From: CAZYPU01 sp049642705
GTDB lineage: Bacteria > Omnitrophota > Gorgyraeia > JABMRN01 > RBG-13-46-9
NCBI GenBank assembly: GCA_049642705.1
Contig: JBARPB010000019.1
Span: 1-28,715 of the forward strand
Reading direction: 5' to 3'
Length of the DNA: 28,715 nt
Both the position numbers and the translations under genes were made by a program. Below, in pieces: positions 23,411-28,715 of this stretch; within the stretch, counting starts at the first letter, position 1, and each line of letters begins with the position of its first letter. The notes under the pieces are model-generated. The model searched no databases, was not told where the DNA came from, and was given only the letters and a program-made list of their open reading frames with translations.

Positions 23411-24196
23411 ATGCTTAAGAAGTTTCTCGAGAGGCATTGTCCTTTTCTCTTCAGCCAGAGGACCTACCTCGCCTTCGGCGTGGAGGAATCCCCCAATAAG
23501 TACCCCCTGGATAAGGCGCGCTACGTTTTGATGGCGTCTTGCATCCACGAGGAATACATGAGGCAGAAAAAGCCCATTAAGGTCCTGGATATCGGGTGCC
23601 ACGAAGGCATGATGATCCTTTATTGCAGGAAAAACAACTCCGAAGTCGAATTTTACGGAATGGATATCCTCCAGGAACGGCTGAATAAGGCCCTTGGGAG
23701 GGGTTATAAGTCGGCTCTCATTCAGGACATACGGAGTCGCCCTTTTCCTTATAAGGACGACTTTTTTGACGTGGTAATCTCGAGCCATATCCTTGAACAT
23801 CTGGAGCGTCCCGGCGAGGTCCTCGGGGAATTGAACCGCGTTATGAAAAAAGGAGCGGTCCTTTTGGTAGGGGTTCCGATCGGGATTTTGCCGGCTATTC
23901 TATGGAGGCGATATATAACACCCCTCTATGACAAGACAAGAAAACCACAGGATTGCCTGAAGCGCTTCGGCCACGTTAGTTTTTTCACCTTGGCGAGACT
24001 GAAGAAACTCCTCAAAGACCATGGTTTTGTAACGGAAGATGCCCGCGGCGATTATTTCATCCGCTCGCGGCGCTTTTTTCTCGAGAACTACAAGTGGTGG
24101 TTTGATTTTAATCAATTGTACGGCAGGATATTTCCAGGCATCACCGGCCACGTGACGGTTAAATCCCGCTTAACCGAAAGGAAAAATTACCCATGA
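23411..24196 (+). CDS. Class I SAM-dependent methyltransferase
   Basis: 261 residues. SAM-binding motif I is VLDIGCHEGMMILYC (about 58-72), motif II is the Asp in FYGMDILQ, and a Methyltransf_11-type signature follows: DVVISSHILEHLERPGEVLGELNRVMKKGAVLLVGVP. The substrate is unknown; the C-terminal third is basic and aromatic. The ATG at 23411 has no Shine-Dalgarno and sits at the predicted transcription start. It overlaps the metallophosphoesterase gene by 4 nt, so the two are probably translated together. Divergence from lptFG hints at an envelope-lipid or glycan substrate (weak inference). Confidence 0.85.
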   Translation: MLKKFLERHCPFLFSQRTYLAFGVEESPNKYPLDKARYVLMASCIHEEYMRQKKPIKVLDIGCHEGMMILYCRKNNSEVEFYGMDILQERLNKALGRGYKSALIQDIRSRPFPYKDDFFDVVISSHILEHLERPGEVLGELNRVMKKGAVLLVGVPIGILPAILWRRYITPLYDKTRKPQDCLKRFGHVSFFTLARLKKLLKDHGFVTEDARGDYFIRSRRFFLENYKWWFDFNQLYGRIFPGITGHVTVKSRLTERKNYP

Positions 24197-25137
24197 AGAA
24201 ATTTTTAAAGATATTGCTTATTGCTTTCATTGCGGTTAACATTTATTCTTTCATTCCGATTGCCTCTTTTTACCTTAAAAAAGCGCCTGCGGTTACAGAG
24301 CGCAATCAGAATATCGTGAGTAAATTGAAGAATAACAAGGACCCGTATTTTAGCTTTATCGTGATGAGTGATACGGGAAGCGGATTCTTTATGAACGAGG
24401 CCTCCGCCCTTAAGGCAGTCTCACGCATAAACACCGAGGACAGGTTTAAGAAGGTCCCGATAGATTTTGTCGTGAACGTAGGCGATGTTACCTTCAGGGG
24501 AAGAGAGTCGCATTTCAAGAATTACCTCAAGATAAAGGAAATGGTAAAATTCCCCGTTATAGACGCGATAGGAAACCACGACAGAGGCTCCGGCAGGGAA
24601 GAGCCGGGGACGGAGCTTTTTGAGAAATATTGCGGCTCGCCGGAATTTTCGTTTACAGACAGAAATTCCTTCTTTTTAGTTTTAGACAACAAGGACGGGG
24701 ATTTTAAGGAAAGCCAGTTTAAATGGCTTGAAGGAGAACTGGAAAAGGCCAAAAGTTTTAAGCATACCTTCATTTTTATGCACAAGCCCCCTTTTAACCC
24801 CTACCAGCAGAGCTGGTACAGGATCGAAACGAATCCCTGGAGCCACCGATTTTTGAAACTGTGCGATAAATACAACGTCGATATGGTTTTTTCGGGGCAT
24901 GAAAACGTGGCGAGGTCCGTCAAATTCGGCTCCGTTACATACGTGGTATCAGGCGGGGGAGGAACGCTTCTTATCCAGCCGTCTTCCGCAGGGAGTTTCC
25001 TCAACTATATCGTCGTTAAAGTAAACAGGGATTATCTGGATTACGAGATACGCAAGGTAAACCCGCCCATCTGGGAATTTTTTTGTTATTACATGTGGAG
25101 GGAGCTTGTTTACTTCGTGCAATCTTGGCTTAACTAA
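24193..25137 (+). CDS. Membrane-anchored metallophosphoesterase
   Basis: 314 residues. A hydrophobic segment (about 5-25) anchors or exports the protein. The calcineurin-like domain shows the expected metal ligands in order: VMSDTGSG (Asp; the usual His of DxH is Gly/absent here, reading SDTGS), NVGDVTFRG (GD), AIGNHDRG (GNHD), FMHKPPF (His) and FSGHENVAR (GH). The first ligand motif DxH is thus degenerate, which may change metal binding. Catalysis would be periplasmic if the N-terminal segment is a signal anchor. The substrate is unknown. Its stop overlaps that of leftward comF by 4 nt. Confidence 0.85.
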   Translation: MKKFLKILLIAFIAVNIYSFIPIASFYLKKAPAVTERNQNIVSKLKNNKDPYFSFIVMSDTGSGFFMNEASALKAVSRINTEDRFKKVPIDFVVNVGDVTFRGRESHFKNYLKIKEMVKFPVIDAIGNHDRGSGREEPGTELFEKYCGSPEFSFTDRNSFFLVLDNKDGDFKESQFKWLEGELEKAKSFKHTFIFMHKPPFNPYQQSWYRIETNPWSHRFLKLCDKYNVDMVFSGHENVARSVKFGSVTYVVSGGGGTLLIQPSSAGSFLNYIVVKVNRDYLDYEIRKVNPPIWEFFCYYMWRELVYFVQSWLN

Positions 25138-25799
25138 CCGCGCGCCAGCGTAAGAGAGGATACCCGGTCCGCTTTCGCCGCAAGTAGCACCCTCGCGCAT
25201 TCGTTTATCGTAGCGCCCGTCGTATATACGTCGTCGATCAGCAAAACCCGCTTGCCGGAGAAAGCCTTTTTATCGACGGCGAGAAAACTCCCCCTTACGT
25301 TTTTAAGCCGCTTAATTCTGTCCAGTTCGCTTTGCGAGGTAGTCCATTTCATCTTTCTTAGATTTTTCGCGTCCATGGGAATGGCGAGGGCTTTTGACAC
25401 GGACGAAGCGAGGATTTCGGCGTGGTTATATGTCCTTTCGCGCCTTTTCGCCGGATACATGGGGACAGGCACGATTAAATCCATTTGTTTTTGTATCTCG
25501 TTTTTCTCGATGAAATCCACCATGATATCCCTGAAAATATCAACGAGGCCCGCGTATCCTTTATACTTGAATAGGTGGATGCAGTCTTTTACGGTGTTTT
25601 TATAGTAGCAGCACGACCAGTTTCCGTCGATACGCTCCGCAGTATTGAGGCGCCTCTCGCGCTTTACTTTATCAAGGCATTCCTCGCAGAGCCCGTATTT
25701 GCTCGAACAGCTCTTTCCGCACACGTAGCATACGGGCGGCAACACGAGGTCGAGGAACGTCTTAAAAATCGAAACCGGCCTCTCCATTATTCGCGGCAT
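25134..25799 (-). CDS. comF: ComF-family phosphoribosyltransferase
   Basis: 221 residues. The N-terminal zinc-binding cysteines are seen as CYVCGKSC and CEECL; a further pair of Cys occurs in WSCCYY. The PRTase domain has the family motif LIVPVPMYPAKRRERTYNHAE and the PRPP loop VLLIDDVYTTGATINE (about 186-201). ComF proteins act in DNA uptake during transformation, though many bacteria without known competence carry one. Two in-frame ATGs (at 25799 and four codons later) are possible; the first lies 9 nt beyond a good -10, predicting a near-leaderless message. It is a single-gene unit. Confidence 0.88.
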   Translation of the reverse strand: MPRIMERPVSIFKTFLDLVLPPVCYVCGKSCSSKYGLCEECLDKVKRERRLNTAERIDGNWSCCYYKNTVKDCIHLFKYKGYAGLVDIFRDIMVDFIEKNEIQKQMDLIVPVPMYPAKRRERTYNHAEILASSVSKALAIPMDAKNLRKMKWTTSQSELDRIKRLKNVRGSFLAVDKKAFSGKRVLLIDDVYTTGATINECARVLLAAKADRVSSLTLARG

Positions 25800-25808
25800 A
25801 ACACGAGT

Positions 25809-25837
25809 ATCTTATCACCTTAAACCAGCATTGTCAA
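25809..25837 (-). promoter_or_regulatory. Promoter of comF, predicted near-leaderless
   Basis: On the minus strand TTGACA (25832-25837), 17 nt, TAAGAT (25809-25814). The ATG follows 9 nt after the -10, so the leader is about 2-3 nt. An alternative -10 GATACT would need a 20-nt spacer. Confidence 0.6.
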
Positions 25838-25865
25838 CTGGACGTCACAACCGTCCTTATTTCAC

Positions 25866-25894
25866 TTGAAGAAAGCGTAAGCTTGTGCTATATT
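25866..25894 (+). promoter_or_regulatory. Promoter of the small protein-LigD PE operon
   Basis: TTGAAG (25866-25871) and TATATT (25889-25894) are 17 nt apart. The start near 25901 leaves a 19-nt leader with the Shine-Dalgarno AAGGGGAGAGG before the ATG at 25920. Confidence 0.6.
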
Positions 25895-25919
25895 GTGAGC
25901 CAAGGGGAGAGGCCTGTCT

Positions 25920-26066
25920 ATGGGACAAAAGAAACGGACTCATATAAAAGTAGAGCAGAAGGTAAAAAGAAGAAAAAGAAGAGAGAAACTCGCCAAAGCC
26001 GGGAAAAACCCCGACGAGTACTTCTACGACGGCTTTTGTGTCGCAAGGCGCCTTAAGCAACAATGA
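25920..26066 (+). CDS. Small highly basic protein coupled to LigD phosphoesterase
   Basis: 48 residues, not assigned to a known family. Seventeen residues are Lys or Arg, concentrated in residues 4-29 (for example KVKRRKRREKLAKAGK). A NPDEYFYDGFCVARR tail with aromatic residues follows. Support for a real gene: its own promoter, a good Shine-Dalgarno (AAGGGGAGAGG), and an ATGA overlap of 4 nt with the phosphoesterase gene. The basic helix suggests nucleic-acid or ribosome binding, which would suit a DNA-end repair partner. That is inference; it may instead serve mainly to couple translation. Confidence 0.65.
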   Translation: MGQKKRTHIKVEQKVKRRKRREKLAKAGKNPDEYFYDGFCVARRLKQQ

Positions 26067-26455
26067 AACATCCCGAGAGACGCCTTTACGTTATTCACAG
26101 ACACAGCGCATCCCATCTTCACTACGACCTTCGCCTCGAAATGAACGGTGTGCTGAGGAGCTGGGCTGTTCCGAAAGAGCCGCCCAGAAAAAATGGCATA
26201 AAGCGGCTCGCAGTAAGCGTCCAGGACCACGAGCTCGGCTACGCGAGATTCCAGGGGACGATTCCCGAGGGCCAATACGGTGCCGGAGAGGTCGAGATCT
26301 GGGACGACGGTTATTACATACCAATTGCGGTTAAGGAAAACAGCATTATTGCCGACATACACGGGGAAAAATTAAAAGGCGCGTATTGCCTCGTAAAACT
26401 AAAGCCGAAGTCCGAAAAAGACAAAGGCAAAAACTGGCTTTTTTTTAAAAAGTAA
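26063..26455 (+). CDS. Stand-alone LigD-type 3'-phosphoesterase
   Basis: 130 residues forming only the PE domain of DNA ligase D. Residues His14, His20, Asp22, Arg24, His56 and Tyr60 (in RHSASHLHYDLRLEMNG and QDHELGY) align with a constant offset of 28 with His42, His48, Asp50, Arg52, His84 and Tyr88 of the Pseudomonas LigD PE active site, so the site is complete. The enzyme trims 3'-phosphates and 3'-ribonucleotides at DNA ends. Neither a ligase nor a polymerase domain, nor a Ku gene, is adjacent. Free-standing PE enzymes are known from some archaea and bacteria. It starts within the stop of the small basic gene, and an inverted-repeat element begins immediately after its stop. Confidence 0.92.
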   Translation: MKHPERRLYVIHRHSASHLHYDLRLEMNGVLRSWAVPKEPPRKNGIKRLAVSVQDHELGYARFQGTIPEGQYGAGEVEIWDDGYYIPIAVKENSIIADIHGEKLKGAYCLVKLKPKSEKDKGKNWLFFKK

Positions 26456-26508
26456 CCCTTCGACTACGCTCAGGGTTAATGGTGAGCGACCGAAGGGAGT
26501 CGAACCAT
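26456..26508. repeat. Dispersed inverted-repeat element (TTCGACTACGCTCA type)
   Basis: TTCGACT (26459-26465) pairs with AGTCGAA (26498-26504) and CGCTCA (26467-26472) with TGAGCG (26483-26488); CCCTTCG and CGAAGGG add a further match. The right arm contains a 9-nt insertion relative to the left. The core is of a kind often seen as a short intergenic repeat in environmental bacterial genomes. It starts directly at the phosphoesterase stop and ends 16 nt before the transporter gene. It could act as a transcript-end structure, but has no U-tract. Confidence 0.6.
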
Positions 26509-26524
26509 AAATTAAATACCAAAA

Positions 26525-27646
26525 GTGAAAATCCTATCCAGAGCTTTTAAGATAATCTCCGTCCTATTTTTTCTCTACCTTTTCTTTGTAAGCATAAGTT
26601 TAATGAGCCACGCCTTTCAGGGGTTCGGCTCGGGCTTCGCCGAACGCCTGATCGCCACTACCTCTAATCCCTTTGTCGGTTTATTTATAGGAATCCTCGC
26701 CACGAGCATTATTCAGAGTTCCGGCACGACGACATCCATGGTGGTAGTACTCGTCGCATCCGGGACACTTTCGGTAAGAAGCGCCATTCCGATTGTAATG
26801 GGCGCAAATATAGGAACGACCGTTACCTGCACGCTCGTCGCCCTTACACACATCACAAGGAAAGAAGAATTCAAAAGGGCATTAAGCGGATCTACCGTAC
26901 ATGATTTATTTAATATATTAACTGTTATCATCCTTTTTCCAATAGAAATGTCGACACACTATCTCGAAAAAGCCGGGATATTTCTGTCTTCCGTTTTTAA
27001 CAATATGGGAGGCGCGGCAATTACAAGCCCTATAAAGTTTGCCGTAAAACCGGTCATAGACGCAATTGACGGAAGCTTGAGAAGCTATATAAGCGTTTCA
27101 AACATTACACTTAATGTCATTTTTCTTATCATAGCTTTGGCGATGCTTTTTCTGTCTTTATACAATATTACCCGCGTTATGAAATCGCTTGTTATGAAGC
27201 GTACGGATATAGTGTTTGACAGGGTAATAAGAAAAAATGCCATAATCGCCATGTTTATGGGCATGCTCTTTACCGCGATAGTGCGGTCGAGTTCAATTAC
27301 GACGGCGCTTCTCGTTCCACTCCTTGCTGCCGGCATACTGAATTTGGAACACTCTTTCCCGATAGTTTTGGGCGCCAATGTCGGCACGACTGTCACCGCG
27401 ATACTCGCTTCTCTTACGGGAAATATCGCGGGAATAACCATAGCTTTTGTTCATCTGGTTTTTAACCTTACCGGGATTCTGATTATTTATCCGTTTAAGT
27501 GGTTAAGGCGCATTCCCATAAGAGCTGCGCGTTTTATTGCGGAAAAATGTACAAAACACAGGTTCTTAGCCGTTATTTACGTATTAGGCATATTTTACAT
27601 ATTACCTATAACGTTAATTTTATTGTCAAAGATTTTTAAAAGATAA
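26525..27646 (+). CDS. Na+/phosphate cotransporter family protein (NptA-like)
   Basis: 373 residues, membrane protein with two inverted Na/Pi-cotransporter repeats. Repeat 1: ATSIIQSSGTTTSMVVVLVASGTLS then GANIGTTVT. Repeat 2: FTAIVRSSSITTALLVPLLAAGILN then GANVGTTVTAILASL. The QSS motif of repeat 1 is intact; repeat 2 has RSSS, with Arg for the usual Gln. The start is a GTG with no clear Shine-Dalgarno; a shorter form starting at the Met of MSHAFQGF is possible. It is followed after 13 nt by a PhoU-like gene, a common pairing that supports phosphate (or another anion) uptake or balance across the inner membrane. Confidence 0.85.
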   Translation: MKILSRAFKIISVLFFLYLFFVSISLMSHAFQGFGSGFAERLIATTSNPFVGLFIGILATSIIQSSGTTTSMVVVLVASGTLSVRSAIPIVMGANIGTTVTCTLVALTHITRKEEFKRALSGSTVHDLFNILTVIILFPIEMSTHYLEKAGIFLSSVFNNMGGAAITSPIKFAVKPVIDAIDGSLRSYISVSNITLNVIFLIIALAMLFLSLYNITRVMKSLVMKRTDIVFDRVIRKNAIIAMFMGMLFTAIVRSSSITTALLVPLLAAGILNLEHSFPIVLGANVGTTVTAILASLTGNIAGITIAFVHLVFNLTGILIIYPFKWLRRIPIRAARFIAEKCTKHRFLAVIYVLGIFYILPITLILLSKIFKR

Positions 27647-27659
27647 GAGAGGTGATATT

Positions 27660-28343
27660 ATGTTTAAGAATCTTTTATCGTTCTGGAAGGGGAAAGATTT
27701 TTTAACCGAGGTCCTGGAAGAATTTAAAGAGATGCTGAACGACACGAAAAACATGTTCGAGTCCGTGTGCGAGGCGCTTATAAAGGGGCGCCGGGGGCCA
27801 AACCTGGAGGAAAGGATATATAAGGTGGATAAAAGGGTAAACCTCCTTGAGCGGGAGATAAGAAAGCGCATCGTCGAACACCTGTCCATCCAGCCGGGGG
27901 TGGATGTCCCGGTATCCCTGGTCTTGATGAGCGTCGTAAAGGACGCCGAAAGAGTAGGCGATTACTGCAAGAATTTACTCGAGATTGTCGGCCTCCTCAA
28001 TAGGCCTATCGAGAGGGCCCGCTTCGAGGCGCTGTTTGGCGATATCGATAAGAAAATTCTAGAGGAGTTCGATAAAACGCAGAAGGCGTTCATAGAATCG
28101 GACGAAAAGACAGCGAAGCAGATTCTCTATCTGGAGAGAGGAATTGTAAAAAGCTGCGACGAGATCGTAAAGCAACTCGCCAAGGGCGATCTTCCCACGA
28201 ACGAGGCCGTCTGCCTTACGCTTCTTGCGAGGTACTTTAAACGCGTGGCTGCGCACCTCGCGAATATCGGCTCGTCGGTAATACTGCCCATAAGCGACCT
28301 CGACTTTTTTGACGAGAAGCTGCGCCGCGAGAAGGGCAGGTAA
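27660..28343 (+). CDS. PhoU-like / DUF47 phosphate transport regulator
   Basis: 227 residues, all helical. The two PhoU-type helical bundles contain the metal-cluster motifs VVKDAERVGDYCKNL (about 96-110) and LARYFKRVAAHLANIGSSV (about 189-207), i.e. ExxxD-like and RxxxH-like patterns. It probably controls the adjacent Na/Pi transporter. A GAGGTG site precedes the ATG. No terminator is evident after the stop; the next 257 nt carry several inverted repeats instead. Confidence 0.85.
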   Translation: MFKNLLSFWKGKDFLTEVLEEFKEMLNDTKNMFESVCEALIKGRRGPNLEERIYKVDKRVNLLEREIRKRIVEHLSIQPGVDVPVSLVLMSVVKDAERVGDYCKNLLEIVGLLNRPIERARFEALFGDIDKKILEEFDKTQKAFIESDEKTAKQILYLERGIVKSCDEIVKQLAKGDLPTNEAVCLTLLARYFKRVAAHLANIGSSVILPISDLDFFDEKLRREKGR

Positions 28344-28371
28344 AAAAAGTAAGAAGACTTGCTTTAAATGA

Positions 28372-28416
28372 GGCCACAACTTACGGAGGCGGCAGGCCGA
28401 CGTAAGTTGTATGGCC
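28372..28416. repeat. Inverted repeat downstream of the PhoU-like gene
   Basis: ACAACTTACG (28376-28385) and CGTAAGTTGT (28401-28410) form a perfect 10-bp stem with a 15-nt GC-rich loop, closed by GGCC/GGCC outside a 2-nt bulge (28372-28375, 28413-28416). There is no U-tract. It may protect the 3' end of the transporter-PhoU mRNA. Confidence 0.65.
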
Positions 28417-28422
28417 GAATTT

Positions 28423-28521
28423 ACCCCCCACCCAGGACTTTACTGGACAAAAACGATATATGCGTGTATATTTATATATGGTACAATATATACTCTATGA
28501 ATAGATTCCTGGGTGGGGGGT
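28423..28521. repeat. 15-bp GC-rich inverted repeats enclosing the glgC promoter
   Basis: Positions 28423-28437 (A, six C, ACCCAGGA) and 28507-28521 (TCCTGGGT, six G, T) are perfect inverted copies, 69 nt apart. The AT-rich middle carries the glgC promoter. It could be a protein-binding pair, an RNA stem in readthrough transcripts from the PhoU-like gene, or a tiny mobile element; no clear target duplication was seen. Confidence 0.7.
28479..28487 (+). promoter_or_regulatory. Extended -10 promoter upstream of glgC
   Basis: TGGTACAAT gives an extended -10 (TG, N, TACAAT at 28482-28487). No convincing -35 lies 17 nt upstream. The start would be near 28494, about 107 nt before glgC and 3 nt before a possible upstream ORF. 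Confidence 0.5.
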
Positions 28522-28589
28522 TTCATTCAACCATCCAAGGAAGAGTAGCAAAGGAGATAGATTTACGAAAAATTTATAATTTTTCGTAA
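28497..28589 (+). CDS. Possible 30-residue upstream ORF of glgC
   Basis: ATG at 28497 opens a 30-codon frame (MNRFLGGGFHSTIQGRVAKE...) ending in TAA at 28587-28589, inside the right arm of the glgC leader hairpin. It has no Shine-Dalgarno, but the ATG is only about 3 nt from the predicted transcription start, as for other leaderless genes here. A ribosome on it would unfold the hairpin. It is out of frame with glgC. It may be chance. Confidence 0.3.
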   Translation: MNRFLGGGFHSTIQGRVAKEIDLRKIYNFS

Positions 28590-28600
28590 ATCTAGGTTTC
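28551..28600 (+). promoter_or_regulatory. glgC ribosome-binding site with intervening hairpin
   Basis: AAGGAG (about 28551-28556) is followed by a 16-bp perfect hairpin: arms 28558-28573 and 28579-28594, loop TTATA. The glgC ATG is at 28601. Unfolded, the Shine-Dalgarno is 44 nt from the ATG and cannot work; with the hairpin folded only about 7 nt remain, an ideal spacing. No other Shine-Dalgarno lies within 20 nt of the ATG. Confidence 0.6.
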
Positions 28601-28715
28601 ATGAAAGACGTGCTGTGCGTGATAATGGGCGTGGGAAGGGGCACGCGCCTTTACCCCTTAACGAAGGAAAGGTGTAAACCCGCCGTTCCCCTGGCCGGGA
28701 AATACCGCCTTATAG
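28601..28715 (+). CDS. glgC: Glucose-1-phosphate adenylyltransferase, N-terminal part
   Basis: Cut by the window edge after 38 codons. The start MKDVLCVIMG, then GRGTRLYPLT and CKPAVPLAGKYRLI, is the typical GlgC (ADP-glucose pyrophosphorylase) N terminus: nucleotide loop, then the allosteric/substrate lysine region. In the usual GGG-R-G-T-R loop the second Gly is Val here (MGVGRGTRL). It makes ADP-glucose for glycogen synthesis and so complements the GH57 glucanotransferase. Its leader carries an unusual hairpin between Shine-Dalgarno and start codon. Confidence 0.88.
   Translation, partial: MKDVLCVIMGVGRGTRLYPLTKERCKPAVPLAGKYRLI

Noticed and set aside
28372..28416. Intrinsic terminator after the PhoU-like gene
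   Set aside because: Strong stem, but a 15-nt loop and no U-tract follow.
28423..28521. Classical insertion sequence or MITE
   Set aside because: Inverted ends are perfect, but no target duplication, no transposase and no second copy are visible, so it is listed only as a repeat.
1..28715. CRISPR array, prophage or complete mobile element
   Set aside because: No regularly spaced direct repeats, integrase, transposase or phage structural genes were found.

Overview
The window looks like chromosomal DNA from an uncultured Gram-negative (two-membrane) bacterium. Evidence for an outer membrane is a TolC-type efflux channel and an LptF/LptG pair. The gene mix (soluble PTS proteins without a sugar permease, a GH57 enzyme, PGI/PMI, a YvcK with membrane helices, a stand-alone LigD phosphoesterase) would fit Omnitrophota or a related candidate phylum; that placement is inference from gene content and was not tested. 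No phage, insertion sequence or CRISPR array is visible.

Left part (1-8330): two bidirectional terminator hairpins, a leftward tRNA-Arg(UCG), a membrane-anchored alpha/beta hydrolase, then a tight rightward operon for a tripartite ABC exporter: TolC-like channel, HlyD-like adaptor, two ATPases, two ABC-2 permeases. It resembles E. coli YbhGFSR with the ATPase split in two, and ends with a secreted CsgG/FlgT-like protein.

Middle (8331-21139): palindromic repeats and tRNA-Leu, then a second promoter that appears to drive tRNA-Lys, tRNA-Gly and a long, tightly packed run: ptsN, yvcK, GH57 glucanotransferase, ptsH, ptsI, PGI/PMI, a sugar-phosphate nucleotidyltransferase, metK, ahcY, pfkA and a class II aldolase. 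Nearly all junctions overlap or lie within 30 nt. This couples a PTS phosphorelay that has no EIIB/EIIC here to glucan mobilisation, upper glycolysis, nucleotide-sugar supply and the methyl cycle. A perfect 20-bp inverted repeat sits in frame inside the nucleotidyltransferase gene.

Right part (21136-28715): leftward lptF-lptG, divergent from a methyltransferase-metallophosphoesterase pair; leftward comF; a 48-residue very basic small protein translationally coupled to a stand-alone LigD 3'-phosphoesterase; a Na/Pi cotransporter with a PhoU-like partner; and the start of glgC at the right edge. The lptF, methyltransferase and comF promoters lie so close to their start codons that leaderless mRNAs are predicted.

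The most unusual region is the glgC leader (28344-28600). It holds three inverted repeats, an extended -10 promoter, a possible 30-codon upstream ORF, and a 16-bp hairpin lying exactly between a good Shine-Dalgarno and the glgC start, so that folding would shorten the spacing from 44 to about 7 nt. This is a candidate structure-controlled translation switch for glycogen synthesis.
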